Below are positions 8,647 to 17,616 of a stretch of 64,000 bases of DNA, in pieces. The stretch's first letter is position 1, and each line of letters starts with the position of its first letter. The DNA is from Candidatus Bathyarchaeota archaeon (lineage in GTDB: Archaea; Thermoproteota; Bathyarchaeia; Bathyarchaeales; UBA233): NCBI GenBank assembly GCA_025057795.1, contig JANXEP010000039.1:111603-175602 (forward strand), in the 5' to 3' direction. A program made the position numbers and the translations under genes. The notes under the pieces were generated by a model that saw nothing but the letters and a program-made list of their open reading frames with translations, did not search any database and was not told where the DNA came from.

Positions 8647-9464
8647 AGTTCTGGAAAATGCATGGGCTTGGAAACGACTACATAGTTATCGACAACACCG
8701 ACGGAAAGCTACAAGGCCATAACATAGGTGAACTCGCAAAAAACTTGTGCCAACGCAGGTTCTCAGTGGGTGCGGACGGCTTAATACTCGCCTGCAAGTC
8801 CAACGTGGCGGATGTTAAAATGCGGATATTTAACCCGGACGGGACGGAGGCGGAGATGTGCGGAAACGGAATACGCTGCCTCGCTAAATACTGCTACGAG
8901 AACAACATAGTTAAGAAGAAAACATTCAACGTTGAAACTTTAGCCGGAATAAGACAGGTTTGGCTCACGGCAAACGGCGAAGTTGAAGCGATCAAAGTTG
9001 ACATGGGAAAACCAACCTTTGAAAGAAAAGTAATACCAATGACCGGCGATGGCAAATGCATAAACGAAGAACTTGAAGTGGAAGGGAACGTTTACAGAGT
9101 GACATGCCTATCAACAGGTAACCCTCACTGTGTGATATTTGTTGATGACGTAGCATCAATCCCGCTGGAGAAAATAGGCCCAAAAATAGAAAACCATAAA
9201 GTGTTCCCAAAGAGGATAAATGTGGAATTTGCCCAAGTTCTAAGCCCAAATGAAATTAAAGTTCGCGTTTGGGAAAGAGGAGTGGGCGAAACCCTTGCTT
9301 GTGGAACAGGGGCATGCGCAAGCGTCGTATCCGGCTATGTTCTAGGGAAAACTGAAAGAAAAGTTAAAGTTCATCTCCTTGGAGGTAGCCTTGAAGTTTT
9401 TTATAATGGAAGAATTTACATGGAAGGCCCTGCAACAAAAGTCTTTGTAGGCGAACTGTTATAG
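8631..9464 (+). CDS. dapF: Diaminopimelate epimerase
   Basis: 277 residues. The N-terminal KMHGLGNDYIVID and the two catalytic cysteines, in MCGNGIRC and in LACGTGACAS, are both present. It converts LL- to meso-diaminopimelate without PLP. It begins inside the end of lysA and is 19 bp upstream of dapL. Its presence together with DapL and LysA completes the aminotransferase branch of the DAP pathway. Confidence 0.95.
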   Translation: MVKGLKFWKMHGLGNDYIVIDNTDGKLQGHNIGELAKNLCQRRFSVGADGLILACKSNVADVKMRIFNPDGTEAEMCGNGIRCLAKYCYENNIVKKKTFNVETLAGIRQVWLTANGEVEAIKVDMGKPTFERKVIPMTGDGKCINEELEVEGNVYRVTCLSTGNPHCVIFVDDVASIPLEKIGPKIENHKVFPKRINVEFAQVLSPNEIKVRVWERGVGETLACGTGACASVVSGYVLGKTERKVKVHLLGGSLEVFYNGRIYMEGPATKVFVGELL

Positions 9465-9483
9465 CCCAAAAAGAGGGAGACGT

Positions 9484-10659
9484 ATGAATATAGAGTTTTC
9501 AAACAGGGTTAAGAGACTGCCGCCATACATATTCTTTGAAATAGAAAAAATCCTAGAAGAAAAAAAACGCGCAGGCCAAGACATAATATCGCTCAGCATA
9601 GGCGACCCCGACCTGCCCACGCCAAAGTTTATCCTTGACGCTTTGAGGGAGGAAAGCGCAAAACCAGAGAATCACGGCTACTCGAACAGCAGAGGAGAAC
9701 GAGAATTCAGAGAGGCTGCAGCGGCATGGATGATGGAACGTTTCGGTGTTGACGTAAACCCAGAAACTGAGGTAACAGCCCTCATAGGCTCCAAGGAGGG
9801 CATAGCTCATCTTTCAAGAGCTTTCCTAAACTCTGGGGACAGAGTAATTATTCCAGACCCCGGATATCCAGCATACCTTAACGGAGCAGCAATACTTAAC
9901 GAGGCAGTTCCAGTTTTCATGCCCCTTCTAGCCGAAAACCATTTCATGCCAGACACCGATTTCATCGCATCCTCAAACGCGAAAATGATGTTTCTAAACT
10001 ATCCAAACAATCCAACGGGCGCCGTTGTAGACAAGCGCTTTTTAAAGGAGATTGTTGAAGTTGCGAGGGAGAATAATATTATCATATGTTACGACAACGC
10101 ATACTCGGAGATAACATATGATGGGTATAGGGCTCCAAGCATATTAGAGGTTGACGGTGCAAGGGATGTTGCAGTTGAACTGCACTCCTTCTCCAAAACA
10201 TTTAGCATGGCGGGAGACAGGGTAGCATTCGCTGTAGGCAACAAAAGCCTAGTTGAAGGAATTGTTAAGGTTAAGTCCCAAGTAGACTCTGGACAGCCGA
10301 AATACATTCAGTACGCGGCGGTGAGGGCTCTCAAAAGTTATGTAAACGGCGAACCCCCAGAAGAAGTGAAAGCAAACGTTGCCACATACCGCAACAGAGT
10401 CAAATTTTTAGCTGAAAAATTAGTGAGTATAGGCTTGAAATGTGAAATTCCGAAGGGAACATACTATGTTTGGGCTTACTGTGGGGGCAACTCCATGGAA
10501 AACGCAAAGAAACTATTAGATGTGGGAGTTGCAGTAACACCAGGAATAGGCTTTGGAAAACACGGTGAGGGATTCCTCAGATTTTCAGCCACAAGACCCA
10601 TAAAGGATATAGAGGAAGCCTGCAGGCGACTAGCAAAAATGCAAAACATCCCTCCATAA
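9484..10659 (+). CDS. dapL: LL-diaminopimelate aminotransferase
   Basis: 391 residues, fold-type I PLP aminotransferase. The N-terminus reads LPPYIFFEIEK...IISLSIGDPDLPTP, the asparagine segment is NYPNNPTGAV, and the PLP lysine lies in SFSKTFSMAGDR. The start is ATG with AGAGGGAG upstream. DapL converts tetrahydrodipicolinate directly to LL-DAP, bypassing the acylated route. No dapC/D/E genes are present, and its place after dapF supports DapL over a generic aminotransferase. Confidence 0.88.
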   Translation: MNIEFSNRVKRLPPYIFFEIEKILEEKKRAGQDIISLSIGDPDLPTPKFILDALREESAKPENHGYSNSRGEREFREAAAAWMMERFGVDVNPETEVTALIGSKEGIAHLSRAFLNSGDRVIIPDPGYPAYLNGAAILNEAVPVFMPLLAENHFMPDTDFIASSNAKMMFLNYPNNPTGAVVDKRFLKEIVEVARENNIIICYDNAYSEITYDGYRAPSILEVDGARDVAVELHSFSKTFSMAGDRVAFAVGNKSLVEGIVKVKSQVDSGQPKYIQYAAVRALKSYVNGEPPEEVKANVATYRNRVKFLAEKLVSIGLKCEIPKGTYYVWAYCGGNSMENAKKLLDVGVAVTPGIGFGKHGEGFLRFSATRPIKDIEEACRRLAKMQNIPP

Positions 10660-10674
10660 GCCTTCGGCAGGCTT
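10658..10674 (+). terminator. Hairpin at the end of the lysine operon
   Basis: AAGCCT, a 5-base loop and AGGCTT form a perfect 6-bp stem that begins at the dapL stop codon. Only a weak T-rich stretch follows, so a role in termination or 3'-end stability is tentative. Confidence 0.35.
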
Positions 10675-10735
10675 CAAATTTAGAGAAGTTTAATAAACCA
10701 TTTGTTTTAATACTCTTCAGCCGCGGTGAGCCCAG

Positions 10736-11542
10736 ATGAGTGAAGATGTTTTTGGGAAGTTGAGGAAATATGGAGAGGACATTGAAAGACTTGCATTTTT
10801 AAGAACATACCCTATAGCAGTTAAATTGTTAAAAAGTGAAAGCGAAATCCCAGACGGTTCCATAAGACCGAAGAAGGATAGGGGCGAGCATTGGGCTTTA
10901 TGCCAGACTTTCGCGTTAGCGCGACGTCAAGGGTTAAACATAACAATGTCGAAGGAAGATCATTGGTGCCCTCAACCCTTAATTTCTTATGGGCTTGTAG
11001 AACCGCCTGAATCCTACTTTAAAGGCTTTGGGCTTTATCCTTTCTTCATCGCTAATCAAGAGGCTGCAATCAAGCGAGCCCAAGAGAGTCCACGTTTACC
11101 TTACGGCAGATATGTAGGTCTGACATGCGCGCCGCTGAGCAAAGTAAACTTTGAACCGGACGTAGTAATGATCTACTGCAATACTGCACAGTTGAGGTAT
11201 CTGCTCCTAGCCCTAAAATATAAGGGGGGCTATCATGTTACGTCAACGTTTGATCCTATACACTCATGCGTCCACTCAGTCATCCCATCTTATTTAACTG
11301 GAGAATGCTACATAACTGTCCCAGATCCAGGCGACTATGAAAGAGCAATGGCGGGAGAAGACGAAATGATCCTTACGGTACCCATGAAAAGGCTTGAAGA
11401 ACTAATGTTTGGACTTAAGGAATTCGAAAAGGCAAAGAGAACTTACAAGAGCTTCGCCTACGTTATGAGACCAGATTTCCCCCAACCACCCTTATACCAA
11501 GAATTCTTCAAAATATGGGGACTTGACCAGCCCAAAAAGTGA
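10736..11542 (+). CDS. DUF169 family protein
   Basis: 268 residues, cytosolic. It shows the DUF169 pattern: an early YPIAVKLLKSE segment, a cysteine in WALCQTFALAR, then GLTCAPL and a C-terminal GDYERAMAGEDEMILTVPMKRLEEL. The family is common in archaea and anaerobes and lacks an established activity. It has its own TATA-like element (GTTTAATAAAC, about 10689-10699). It separates the lysine operon from the second aspartokinase operon, with no visible link to either. Confidence 0.75.
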   Translation: MSEDVFGKLRKYGEDIERLAFLRTYPIAVKLLKSESEIPDGSIRPKKDRGEHWALCQTFALARRQGLNITMSKEDHWCPQPLISYGLVEPPESYFKGFGLYPFFIANQEAAIKRAQESPRLPYGRYVGLTCAPLSKVNFEPDVVMIYCNTAQLRYLLLALKYKGGYHVTSTFDPIHSCVHSVIPSYLTGECYITVPDPGDYERAMAGEDEMILTVPMKRLEELMFGLKEFEKAKRTYKSFAYVMRPDFPQPPLYQEFFKIWGLDQPKK

Positions 11543-11805
11543 AAAACCTTCTTCTCTTTTTATTATGACCCTTGCCGTTGGCCTGTTCTATCACGCTAAT
11601 TTTAAAATTAGAAAACCTTTTATATGGGAACTCTGAACCTAACTAGACAGCGTGCCAGATGATGGACAGCGATCATCTACGAAAGACTGAAATGACACTG
11701 TTCACAACGAAATTCTACTTGTTTAAATATTATAAATATTATTGAGCGCAGCTAAAACGGGTGTAAAATTTCCGTTTTAGCTTTTTGGGCTTTGAGGGTT
11801 GATTT
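11543..11805. other. Intergenic region with two promoter-like elements and two hairpins
   Basis: No ORF was recognised. CCTTTTATATGG at 11616-11627 is a good TATA box; a transcript from it would start near 11647 and meet a 6-bp hairpin at 11658-11677 (arms GATGAT and ATCATC). A second A/T-rich TATA element lies at 11725-11740, just before the 11-bp palindrome of the aspartokinase gene. The first promoter could give a short RNA or a long leader. Confidence 0.5.
11750..11782. promoter_or_regulatory. Perfect 11-bp inverted repeat before the second aspartokinase
   Basis: AGCTAAAACGG and CCGTTTTAGCT are exact complements around an 11-base loop, followed by four further T. It sits at the predicted transcript start of the aspartokinase-asd-aro operon, 23 bases before the start codon. 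It could be an operator or a 5'-end RNA hairpin resembling a terminator or attenuator. Confidence 0.6.
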
Positions 11806-13065
11806 ATGGCGCAAATTGACTTTGGGTGTAAAAAAATTGTGGTTAAGTTTGGGGGTTCAAGCCTAGCGGACAGCGCCCGTATACATATGGCTGTCAGGGC
11901 TGTAGCTAGAGAAGCAGCAAAAGGCACACGGGTTGCTGTGGTTGTCTCCGCCATGGGGAAAACAACAGACCACCTTCTTAACACGGTTAAAAATGCTGCA
12001 GGCGGTAACATCGAAAAGAAAGAGTTAGATGAAATTTTAGCTATGGGTGAGCGAACCAGTGTGAGAATTTTCGCCGCGGCATTAAAAGCTAATGGAGTTG
12101 AATCCCGCTACTTCGACCCATCTGACCCGGACTGGCCGATAATAACAGACGATGCTTTCTCAAATGCGAATCCCATTCTAGAAGAATGTGCCGAAAGAAT
12201 ATGGCAGCACGTGTTTCCCCTATTCGAAAAAGGCTTGGTTCCCGTCATCGCCGGTTTCGTGGGCAGAACCGTCGATGGGAAAATAACAACTCTTGGCAGA
12301 GGCGGAAGCGATACAACAGCTTTCATTTTAGCTAAAGCATTGAATGCGGATGAGGTTATCCTCGTCACAGACGCTGATGGAATCATGACAGCGGATCCAA
12401 AGCTGGTTAAAAACCCGCAAAGGATCCGCGAAATCGACGTGGGCACCCTAGTAGGACTGGCAGATTCAGGCGTTAAATTCATACACAGAAAGGCCTTGAA
12501 GTATAAGGATCCATCAATAAACGTCAGAGTGATCGCTTACACGCATGGCGACTTAAACCAGGAAGGCACCTCAATTACTGGAGCGTTACCGAAAGAGTTA
12601 GACGTCAGCATAGCAAGCGCTGTTCCCGTTGCTTCCATAGCGGTTGTCGGCCAGGGAATCTCAAATAAGCCGATTATTGTTAAAGAGCTAATAGAAGAAA
12701 TCAAGGCTCACTCTGCGCTTCTTGGATTATCTTTAGACCACAACTCTATGGTGTCATTTGTCACAGAAGATGGAAGTGAGCTAGACTTGCTGCTGAACAA
12801 AATTCATGAAATAGTTTTAAGGTACAGGGAAGCCATAGCAATGTCAGTGAGGCGAAATTTGGCTTTTCTACGCATAAGCGGAGTTGGCTTTGAAGAGACG
12901 CCTGGGCTTATAGGCAAAATATCAGAGCCTTTAAGGCTTAACGATATGAACATATTTGGCATTTTGACAAACACTTCAAGCGTACTTGTTTTTGTAAATT
13001 GGGAGGAGAAAGAGAAGGCTTTAAGCTTAATTAGGAGTTCGTTTGGATTAAAAGGAGGTGAATGA
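11806..13065 (+). CDS. Aspartokinase upstream of asd
   Basis: 419 residues. It has an intact KFGGSSLADS loop (residues 12-21), the WPIITDDAF segment, TTLGRGGSDTTAF and a C-terminal pair of ACT segments (about 275-340 and 355-415). It is a clear paralogue of the lysine-operon enzyme, with a canonical ATP loop. It overlaps asd and heads the operon that continues into the shikimate genes, so it probably supplies aspartyl phosphate for general aspartate-semialdehyde production, including the archaeal aromatic route. Confidence 0.9.
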   Translation: MAQIDFGCKKIVVKFGGSSLADSARIHMAVRAVAREAAKGTRVAVVVSAMGKTTDHLLNTVKNAAGGNIEKKELDEILAMGERTSVRIFAAALKANGVESRYFDPSDPDWPIITDDAFSNANPILEECAERIWQHVFPLFEKGLVPVIAGFVGRTVDGKITTLGRGGSDTTAFILAKALNADEVILVTDADGIMTADPKLVKNPQRIREIDVGTLVGLADSGVKFIHRKALKYKDPSINVRVIAYTHGDLNQEGTSITGALPKELDVSIASAVPVASIAVVGQGISNKPIIVKELIEEIKAHSALLGLSLDHNSMVSFVTEDGSELDLLLNKIHEIVLRYREAIAMSVRRNLAFLRISGVGFEETPGLIGKISEPLRLNDMNIFGILTNTSSVLVFVNWEEKEKALSLIRSSFGLKGGE

Positions 13066-13067
13066 AA

Positions 13068-14105
13068 ATGTTGAAGGCTGCTGTTTTAGGCGCTACGGGG
13101 ATGGTTGGCCAAATCTTCATAAACCTACTCAGCAAACACCCATGGTTTGAAGTGGCCGTCGTCGCCGCATCTGAGAAGAGCAGCGGACTCAAATATTCGA
13201 AAGCCGCGCATTGGAAACTGGCCGCACCTATACCGGAGAGCGTTGCCGACCTGGAGGTTATGGACATAACTCCAAAAAACGTCAAAGACGTAGACTTAGT
13301 GTTTTCAGCTTTACCCGCAGACGTGGCTGGAAAAGTTGAAGAAGAGTTCGCAAAGGCTGGACACATCGTCTTAAGCAACGCATCATCCCATAGAATGGAT
13401 CCAGACGTGCCGCTTTTAAACCCTGAAGTTAACGGTAACCACATTTTGCTTATTGATGAGCAGAGAAAACGGAGAAAGTGGGACGGCGCCATTGTAACAA
13501 ACCCAAACTGCAGCACAGCAATTTTAACCCTTTCACTGAAGCCGATCTACGATGAAATCGGAATAAACAAGGTGATAGTTTCCACGATGCAAGCACTCTC
13601 GGGAGCCGGATACCCAGGCGTAGCTTCATTGGACATCGTTGATAACGTTATTCCATTCATACGCATGGAAGAAGAGAAAATGCAGACTGAAGCTTTGAAG
13701 ATTTTGGGCTCGCCCACTAAGCCAGCAGACTTCAAAGTTTCTGCAAGCTGTCATAGAGTGGCAACATTAGACGGTCACATGGAGGCAGTCTTCGTCGAAA
13801 CAAAAAGCAAAGTGGAGCCTGAAACCGTTGCAGAAGTCATGATTAAGTTCGCTGGAGAGCCACAGAAGCTGAAGCTTCCAAGCGCCCCCGAGAAACCTAT
13901 AGTTGTAAGGCAAGAGGAGGATAGGCCCCAGGTAAGGCTGGATAGGATGGAAGGCGGCGGGATGAGCGTGGTCGTGGGCCGCATAAGAAAAGATCCAGCC
14001 CTGGAAGGAATCAAATACATTGTCTTGGGGCACAACACCATCAGAGGAGCAGCGGGATGCAGCATCTTAAACGCTGAGTACCTAAAAGCGAAAAAATACC
14101 TATAG
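13068..14105 (+). CDS. asd: Aspartate-semialdehyde dehydrogenase
   Basis: 345 residues. The N-terminal Rossmann motif is VLGATGMVGQ, the catalytic cysteine lies in NPNCSTA, and the archaeal/fungal-type segment is SASCHRVATLDGH. The ATG at 13068 is preferred over the ATG six bases upstream: GGAGG at 13054-13058 is 9 bases from the former and 3 from the latter. It converts aspartyl phosphate to aspartate semialdehyde, the common precursor for DapA, homoserine, homocysteine (DUF39 route) and the archaeal 3-dehydroquinate route. It is the only asd in the window. Confidence 0.95.
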   Translation: MLKAAVLGATGMVGQIFINLLSKHPWFEVAVVAASEKSSGLKYSKAAHWKLAAPIPESVADLEVMDITPKNVKDVDLVFSALPADVAGKVEEEFAKAGHIVLSNASSHRMDPDVPLLNPEVNGNHILLIDEQRKRRKWDGAIVTNPNCSTAILTLSLKPIYDEIGINKVIVSTMQALSGAGYPGVASLDIVDNVIPFIRMEEEKMQTEALKILGSPTKPADFKVSASCHRVATLDGHMEAVFVETKSKVEPETVAEVMIKFAGEPQKLKLPSAPEKPIVVRQEEDRPQVRLDRMEGGGMSVVVGRIRKDPALEGIKYIVLGHNTIRGAAGCSILNAEYLKAKKYL

Positions 14106-14113
14106 GTGGAAAA

Positions 14114-15184
14114 TTGAAAGAGCTCTGGGTCAAAATAGACGAGACCGTTCCGAAAAACTTGAGGGACAGCCTACTTGAATTAGCGGCTAAATTGTGTGAT
14201 GCTGCATATGTTGACAAGCAGTTTTTGGCGGACGCCGAAAAGGCAGGAGTTAAAACTGCGGCGGACTCAGGGAAATGCAACATTCAAGTCTTGGAGGAAT
14301 TTGACCAGCAAAAAGTTAAAGAGCTAAAGGCTTCAGGCAAAAAAGTGGCAATAAGGGTGGCTATTAAGGGAAAGGAGGACGAAGAGAAAGCCGTTAAAGC
14401 TGCAGGTTTTTCACCCGAATACATAATTATTCATTGTCTGGATTGGAAAATTATCCCCTTAGAAAATCTAATTGCGAAGGCACGCGGCAAGAGTAAACTA
14501 ATTGCTGAGGTATCATCCGCCGAGGACGCGAGGCTAGCCATAGAAACACTAGAGCTAGGAGTCGACGGGGTTCTCCTAACAACATCGGATCCCAAGGAGC
14601 TCATGAAAGCATCGTACGTGCTCAAAAAACAAAAGCCCAAAATTGAGCTGACGCCCATTAAAATCGTAGATGTTAAGCGCATTGGAACAGGAGCTAGGGC
14701 GTGCATAGACACATGTGACTTAATGACTATGGGTGAAGGCCTCCTCTTGGGATGCCAATCCGCATGCTTGTTCCTTGTTGAAGCAGAGGTTCATGAAAAC
14801 CCCTTTGTGCAACCCCGACCCTTCAGAGTAAACGCGGGGGCAATATCCCTTTACGCTTTATGCTCATTAGATAAAACGCGATACCTTTCAGAACTCAAAA
14901 CCGGAGACGAAGTCTTAATAGTTGACAGAAACGGCAACGCCAGATTAACGAATATCGGGAGAGTAAAAATCGAGTGGAGGCCGCTGGTTCTGGTTGAGGC
15001 GGAACATGAGGGAAGAAGGTTTAAGATTATACTTCAAAACGCTGAAACCATAAGACTTGTAAGCCAAGAAGGATCCATACCAGTCACCAATCTGAAGGTT
15101 GGAGACACCGTTTTAGCAAACTTGACTGAAGGGGGAAGACATTTCGGGACGCTTGTAAAGGAGGAGAACGTGGTAGAGCTTTGA
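14114..15184 (+). CDS. aroB': 3-dehydroquinate synthase II
   Basis: 356 residues, archaeal DHQS II family (MJ1249 type), unrelated to bacterial AroB. Seen: EVSSAEDARLA, GVDGVLLTTSD, the TGARACIDTCDLM...GEGLLLG region and a C-terminal beta-rich domain with NAGAISLYAL. It oxidatively deaminates and cyclises ADTH, which is made from aspartate semialdehyde and a deoxyketo-sugar phosphate, to 3-dehydroquinate. The start is TTG with GGTGG upstream. The preceding enzyme, ADTH synthase, is not in the window. The stop overlaps the TTG of aroD. Confidence 0.92.
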   Translation: MKELWVKIDETVPKNLRDSLLELAAKLCDAAYVDKQFLADAEKAGVKTAADSGKCNIQVLEEFDQQKVKELKASGKKVAIRVAIKGKEDEEKAVKAAGFSPEYIIIHCLDWKIIPLENLIAKARGKSKLIAEVSSAEDARLAIETLELGVDGVLLTTSDPKELMKASYVLKKQKPKIELTPIKIVDVKRIGTGARACIDTCDLMTMGEGLLLGCQSACLFLVEAEVHENPFVQPRPFRVNAGAISLYALCSLDKTRYLSELKTGDEVLIVDRNGNARLTNIGRVKIEWRPLVLVEAEHEGRRFKIILQNAETIRLVSQEGSIPVTNLKVGDTVLANLTEGGRHFGTLVKEENVVEL

Positions 15185-15864
15185 CCATACGAGTCTGCGT
15201 CTCGATCCTTCCACAAACAGTTAATGAAGCACTAAAACTTATAAAAAGGGCGGAGAAACATGGGCCAGACTTCATTGAAGTACGGCTTGATCACATTAGA
15301 GAAGTTTCAAGGCTGGCTGAAATTGCAGAAAGCACAAAAATCCCTCTAATCGCAACAAACAGGGCAAAAGACTGTGGTGGGGCATTCTCCGGAAGCGAAA
15401 AAGAGCGCCAACAAATACTCCTTGAAGCCGCGGCTAAGGGCTTTGAGTATGTAGACATCGAACTCTCAGTCGCTGGCCTGAAGAGCATAGTTGAAAATCT
15501 TCAGCAGTTTGGTGTAAAAACAATAATTTCATTTCATGATTTCGAAAAAACTCCGGAAATGCCAAAAATACAAGAGATTTTTAGGGAACAAATCGAAAAC
15601 GGGGCGGAAGTCTGCAAGATTGTGACAACGGCCAAATCCCTTGGGGATAACTTAGTGCTGTTGAACTTTTTGAATGAAGTTGGCAAAAGTGCTAGGGTTG
15701 TCTGTTTCGCCATGGGCCCTTTGGGTAAAATTTCTAGACTGCTCTCTCCCCTATTCGGAGGTTTCTTCACCATAGCTTCTTTGGAAAAGAGTTTGGAAAC
15801 TGCTCCGGGGCAGATGGCCATCCAAGAGCTGAAGGAGGTTTATCGGGCTTTAGGGGTTATATGA
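15181..15864 (+). CDS. aroD: 3-dehydroquinate dehydratase, type I
   Basis: 227 residues, TIM barrel. EVRLDHIRE near residue 35, the catalytic histidine in ISFHDF and the Schiff-base lysine in CKIVTTAKS are all present. It begins with a TTG that overlaps the aroB' TGA, and its own TGA is followed immediately by the aroE ATG, so translation is likely coupled. Confidence 0.93.
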   Translation: MTIRVCVSILPQTVNEALKLIKRAEKHGPDFIEVRLDHIREVSRLAEIAESTKIPLIATNRAKDCGGAFSGSEKERQQILLEAAAKGFEYVDIELSVAGLKSIVENLQQFGVKTIISFHDFEKTPEMPKIQEIFREQIENGAEVCKIVTTAKSLGDNLVLLNFLNEVGKSARVVCFAMGPLGKISRLLSPLFGGFFTIASLEKSLETAPGQMAIQELKEVYRALGVI

Positions 15865-16737
15865 ATGGGGATTTCTGGAAAGACCAAAGTGTGCGCCGTG
15901 ATAGGGGACCCGATAGAGCATTCGCTTAGCCCCACAATTCACAATGCAGCTTTTCAACATCTAAACCTCGACTTTGTATATGTAGCTTTCCAAGTAAAGA
16001 AAGAGGAATTAAGCAAAGCGGTGCGGGGGATACGCAGCCTAAACATCCACGGCTTAAACGTAACCATGCCCCATAAAACCGCCATTATGAAATACTTGGA
16101 CGATGTGGATGCAACTGCAAAGGCCATAGGATCCGTAAACACCATTCTCAATGCGGATGGAAAGCTTATAGGCTTCAACACGGATGGGATAGGCGCGTTA
16201 AACGCATTGAAAAACAACCAAGTTGAGTTGCGTGGGAAGAGGCTTCTGCTTTTGGGAGCGGGGGGTGCTGCAAAGGCTATAGCCTACCAGCTTGCACATG
16301 AAATTGAAGAACTTAGGATACTAAACAGAACAGAAGAAAAAGCAAAAAAGTTAGCCAAATTTCTTCAAGGAAAGTTTAACAAGAACATTGTAGGCGAGGT
16401 GCTTTCGCCAACAATTTTGAAAGAGCGACTGAAAGAGGCAGACATTCTCATAAACGCTACATCAGTCGGCATGCACCCACGACCAGACCAGACATTAATT
16501 GAACGGGAATGGCTAAAACCTAGCTTGACGGTGATGGACATAGTCTATGATCCTCCGGAAACGCGGCTTTTGAGGGACGCGAAAGCTGTTGGCGCGAAAG
16601 TCGTAAACGGGGTTGAAATGCTTCTTTATCAGGGCGCGGCCTCCTTTGAAATCTGGTGCTGTCGTCCCGCTCCGCTAAACGTCATGAGGGAGGCTATTGC
16701 TAAAAACTTAGGAAGACGTGGGACGGGTAACACGTGA
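15865..16737 (+). CDS. aroE: Shikimate dehydrogenase
   Basis: 290 residues. Substrate-binding SLSPTIHN (residues 18-25), LNVTMPHK with the catalytic lysine, NTDGIGA, the NADP Rossmann loop LLGAGGAAKA, and the C-terminal GVEMLLYQGAASFEIW. It reduces 3-dehydroshikimate to shikimate. It overlaps aroK by four bases (GTGA). Confidence 0.95.
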   Translation: MGISGKTKVCAVIGDPIEHSLSPTIHNAAFQHLNLDFVYVAFQVKKEELSKAVRGIRSLNIHGLNVTMPHKTAIMKYLDDVDATAKAIGSVNTILNADGKLIGFNTDGIGALNALKNNQVELRGKRLLLLGAGGAAKAIAYQLAHEIEELRILNRTEEKAKKLAKFLQGKFNKNIVGEVLSPTILKERLKEADILINATSVGMHPRPDQTLIEREWLKPSLTVMDIVYDPPETRLLRDAKAVGAKVVNGVEMLLYQGAASFEIWCCRPAPLNVMREAIAKNLGRRGTGNT

Positions 16738-17612
16738 TTGGGCGAGCAACGGCTATAAGTTATGGAGCAGCAACGATAGTGAACGCCATCGCAACGGGTG
16801 AAGGAGCAGCCTTCGGAGTGAATTTGTGGACAAAGGCTGAAGTTGAGTTAACAGACAACGCGGGAGTTATAGAAGGCGAGATTGTCTCAGACCCTTCTGA
16901 AAAACCCGTGTTGATTGAGAAAACAGTTAAGAGGGTTCTCGCATATTTCGGTTTAGACGGGAGACACGGCGCCAAAGTAAAAACGCGGTCCAACATTCCA
17001 ATAGCCAGAGGTTTAAAAAGCAGCAGTGCTGCGGCAAACGCTATAGCCCTAGCCACCACAGCCGCCCTAAAAAGGGAAAGGGAGGTTGACGACCTAACAA
17101 TAATTAACCTTGGAGTTGATGGGGCATTAGATGCAAGAGTCACCATAACAGGAGCCTTCGACGATGCTTGCGCCTCTTATTTTGGAGGAATAGTGATAAC
17201 AAACAACCTTGAAAGAAAAATAATCAAACGCTTCATGTTGCCTGAGGATTTAGTGGTTCTGTTCCATATCCCTAGAAAGAAAGCTTACACTATAGAATCT
17301 GATGTTGCTAGAATGAGGGCTGTGGCGCCCATGGTTAAGATAGCCTATGCGGAGGCTTTAAAGGGAAATTTCTGGGCAGCCCTAACCCTCAATGGATTAG
17401 TCTACTCGTCAGCTTTAGGTTACGACCCATCAATAGCTATAGACGCCTTAATGGCGGGAGCGACGGCGGCTGGATTATGTGGAAAAGGACCAGCCGTCAC
17501 CGTTTTGGTTTCAAAAGAGAAGGTTGATTTAGTTAAGGATGCTCTGGCCGTCTACGAAGGCGATATATTGGAAACGCGAATAAACCATGAAAAAGCAAAG
17601 GTTTTGAGCTGA
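16734..17612 (+). CDS. aroK: Shikimate kinase, archaeal GHMP type
   Basis: 292 residues. This is the archaeal GHMP-kinase replacement for bacterial AroK: the ATP loop IPIARGLKSSSAAANAIA is at about residues 84-101 and the C-terminal GHMP motif is AAGLCGKGPAVTVL. It phosphorylates shikimate at the 3-hydroxyl. The GTG start overlaps the aroE stop. The type of enzyme is one of the firmest archaeal markers in the window. Confidence 0.93.
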   Translation: MIGRATAISYGAATIVNAIATGEGAAFGVNLWTKAEVELTDNAGVIEGEIVSDPSEKPVLIEKTVKRVLAYFGLDGRHGAKVKTRSNIPIARGLKSSSAAANAIALATTAALKREREVDDLTIINLGVDGALDARVTITGAFDDACASYFGGIVITNNLERKIIKRFMLPEDLVVLFHIPRKKAYTIESDVARMRAVAPMVKIAYAEALKGNFWAALTLNGLVYSSALGYDPSIAIDALMAGATAAGLCGKGPAVTVLVSKEKVDLVKDALAVYEGDILETRINHEKAKVLS

Positions 17613-17616
17613 TTAT

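Noticed and set aside
11651..11700. Possible C/D box small RNA (ATGATGG and CTGA present)
   Set aside because: The C box has a mismatch, the C-to-D distance is too short for a normal guide RNA, and no second D box follows. The segment is better described by its 6-bp hairpin.
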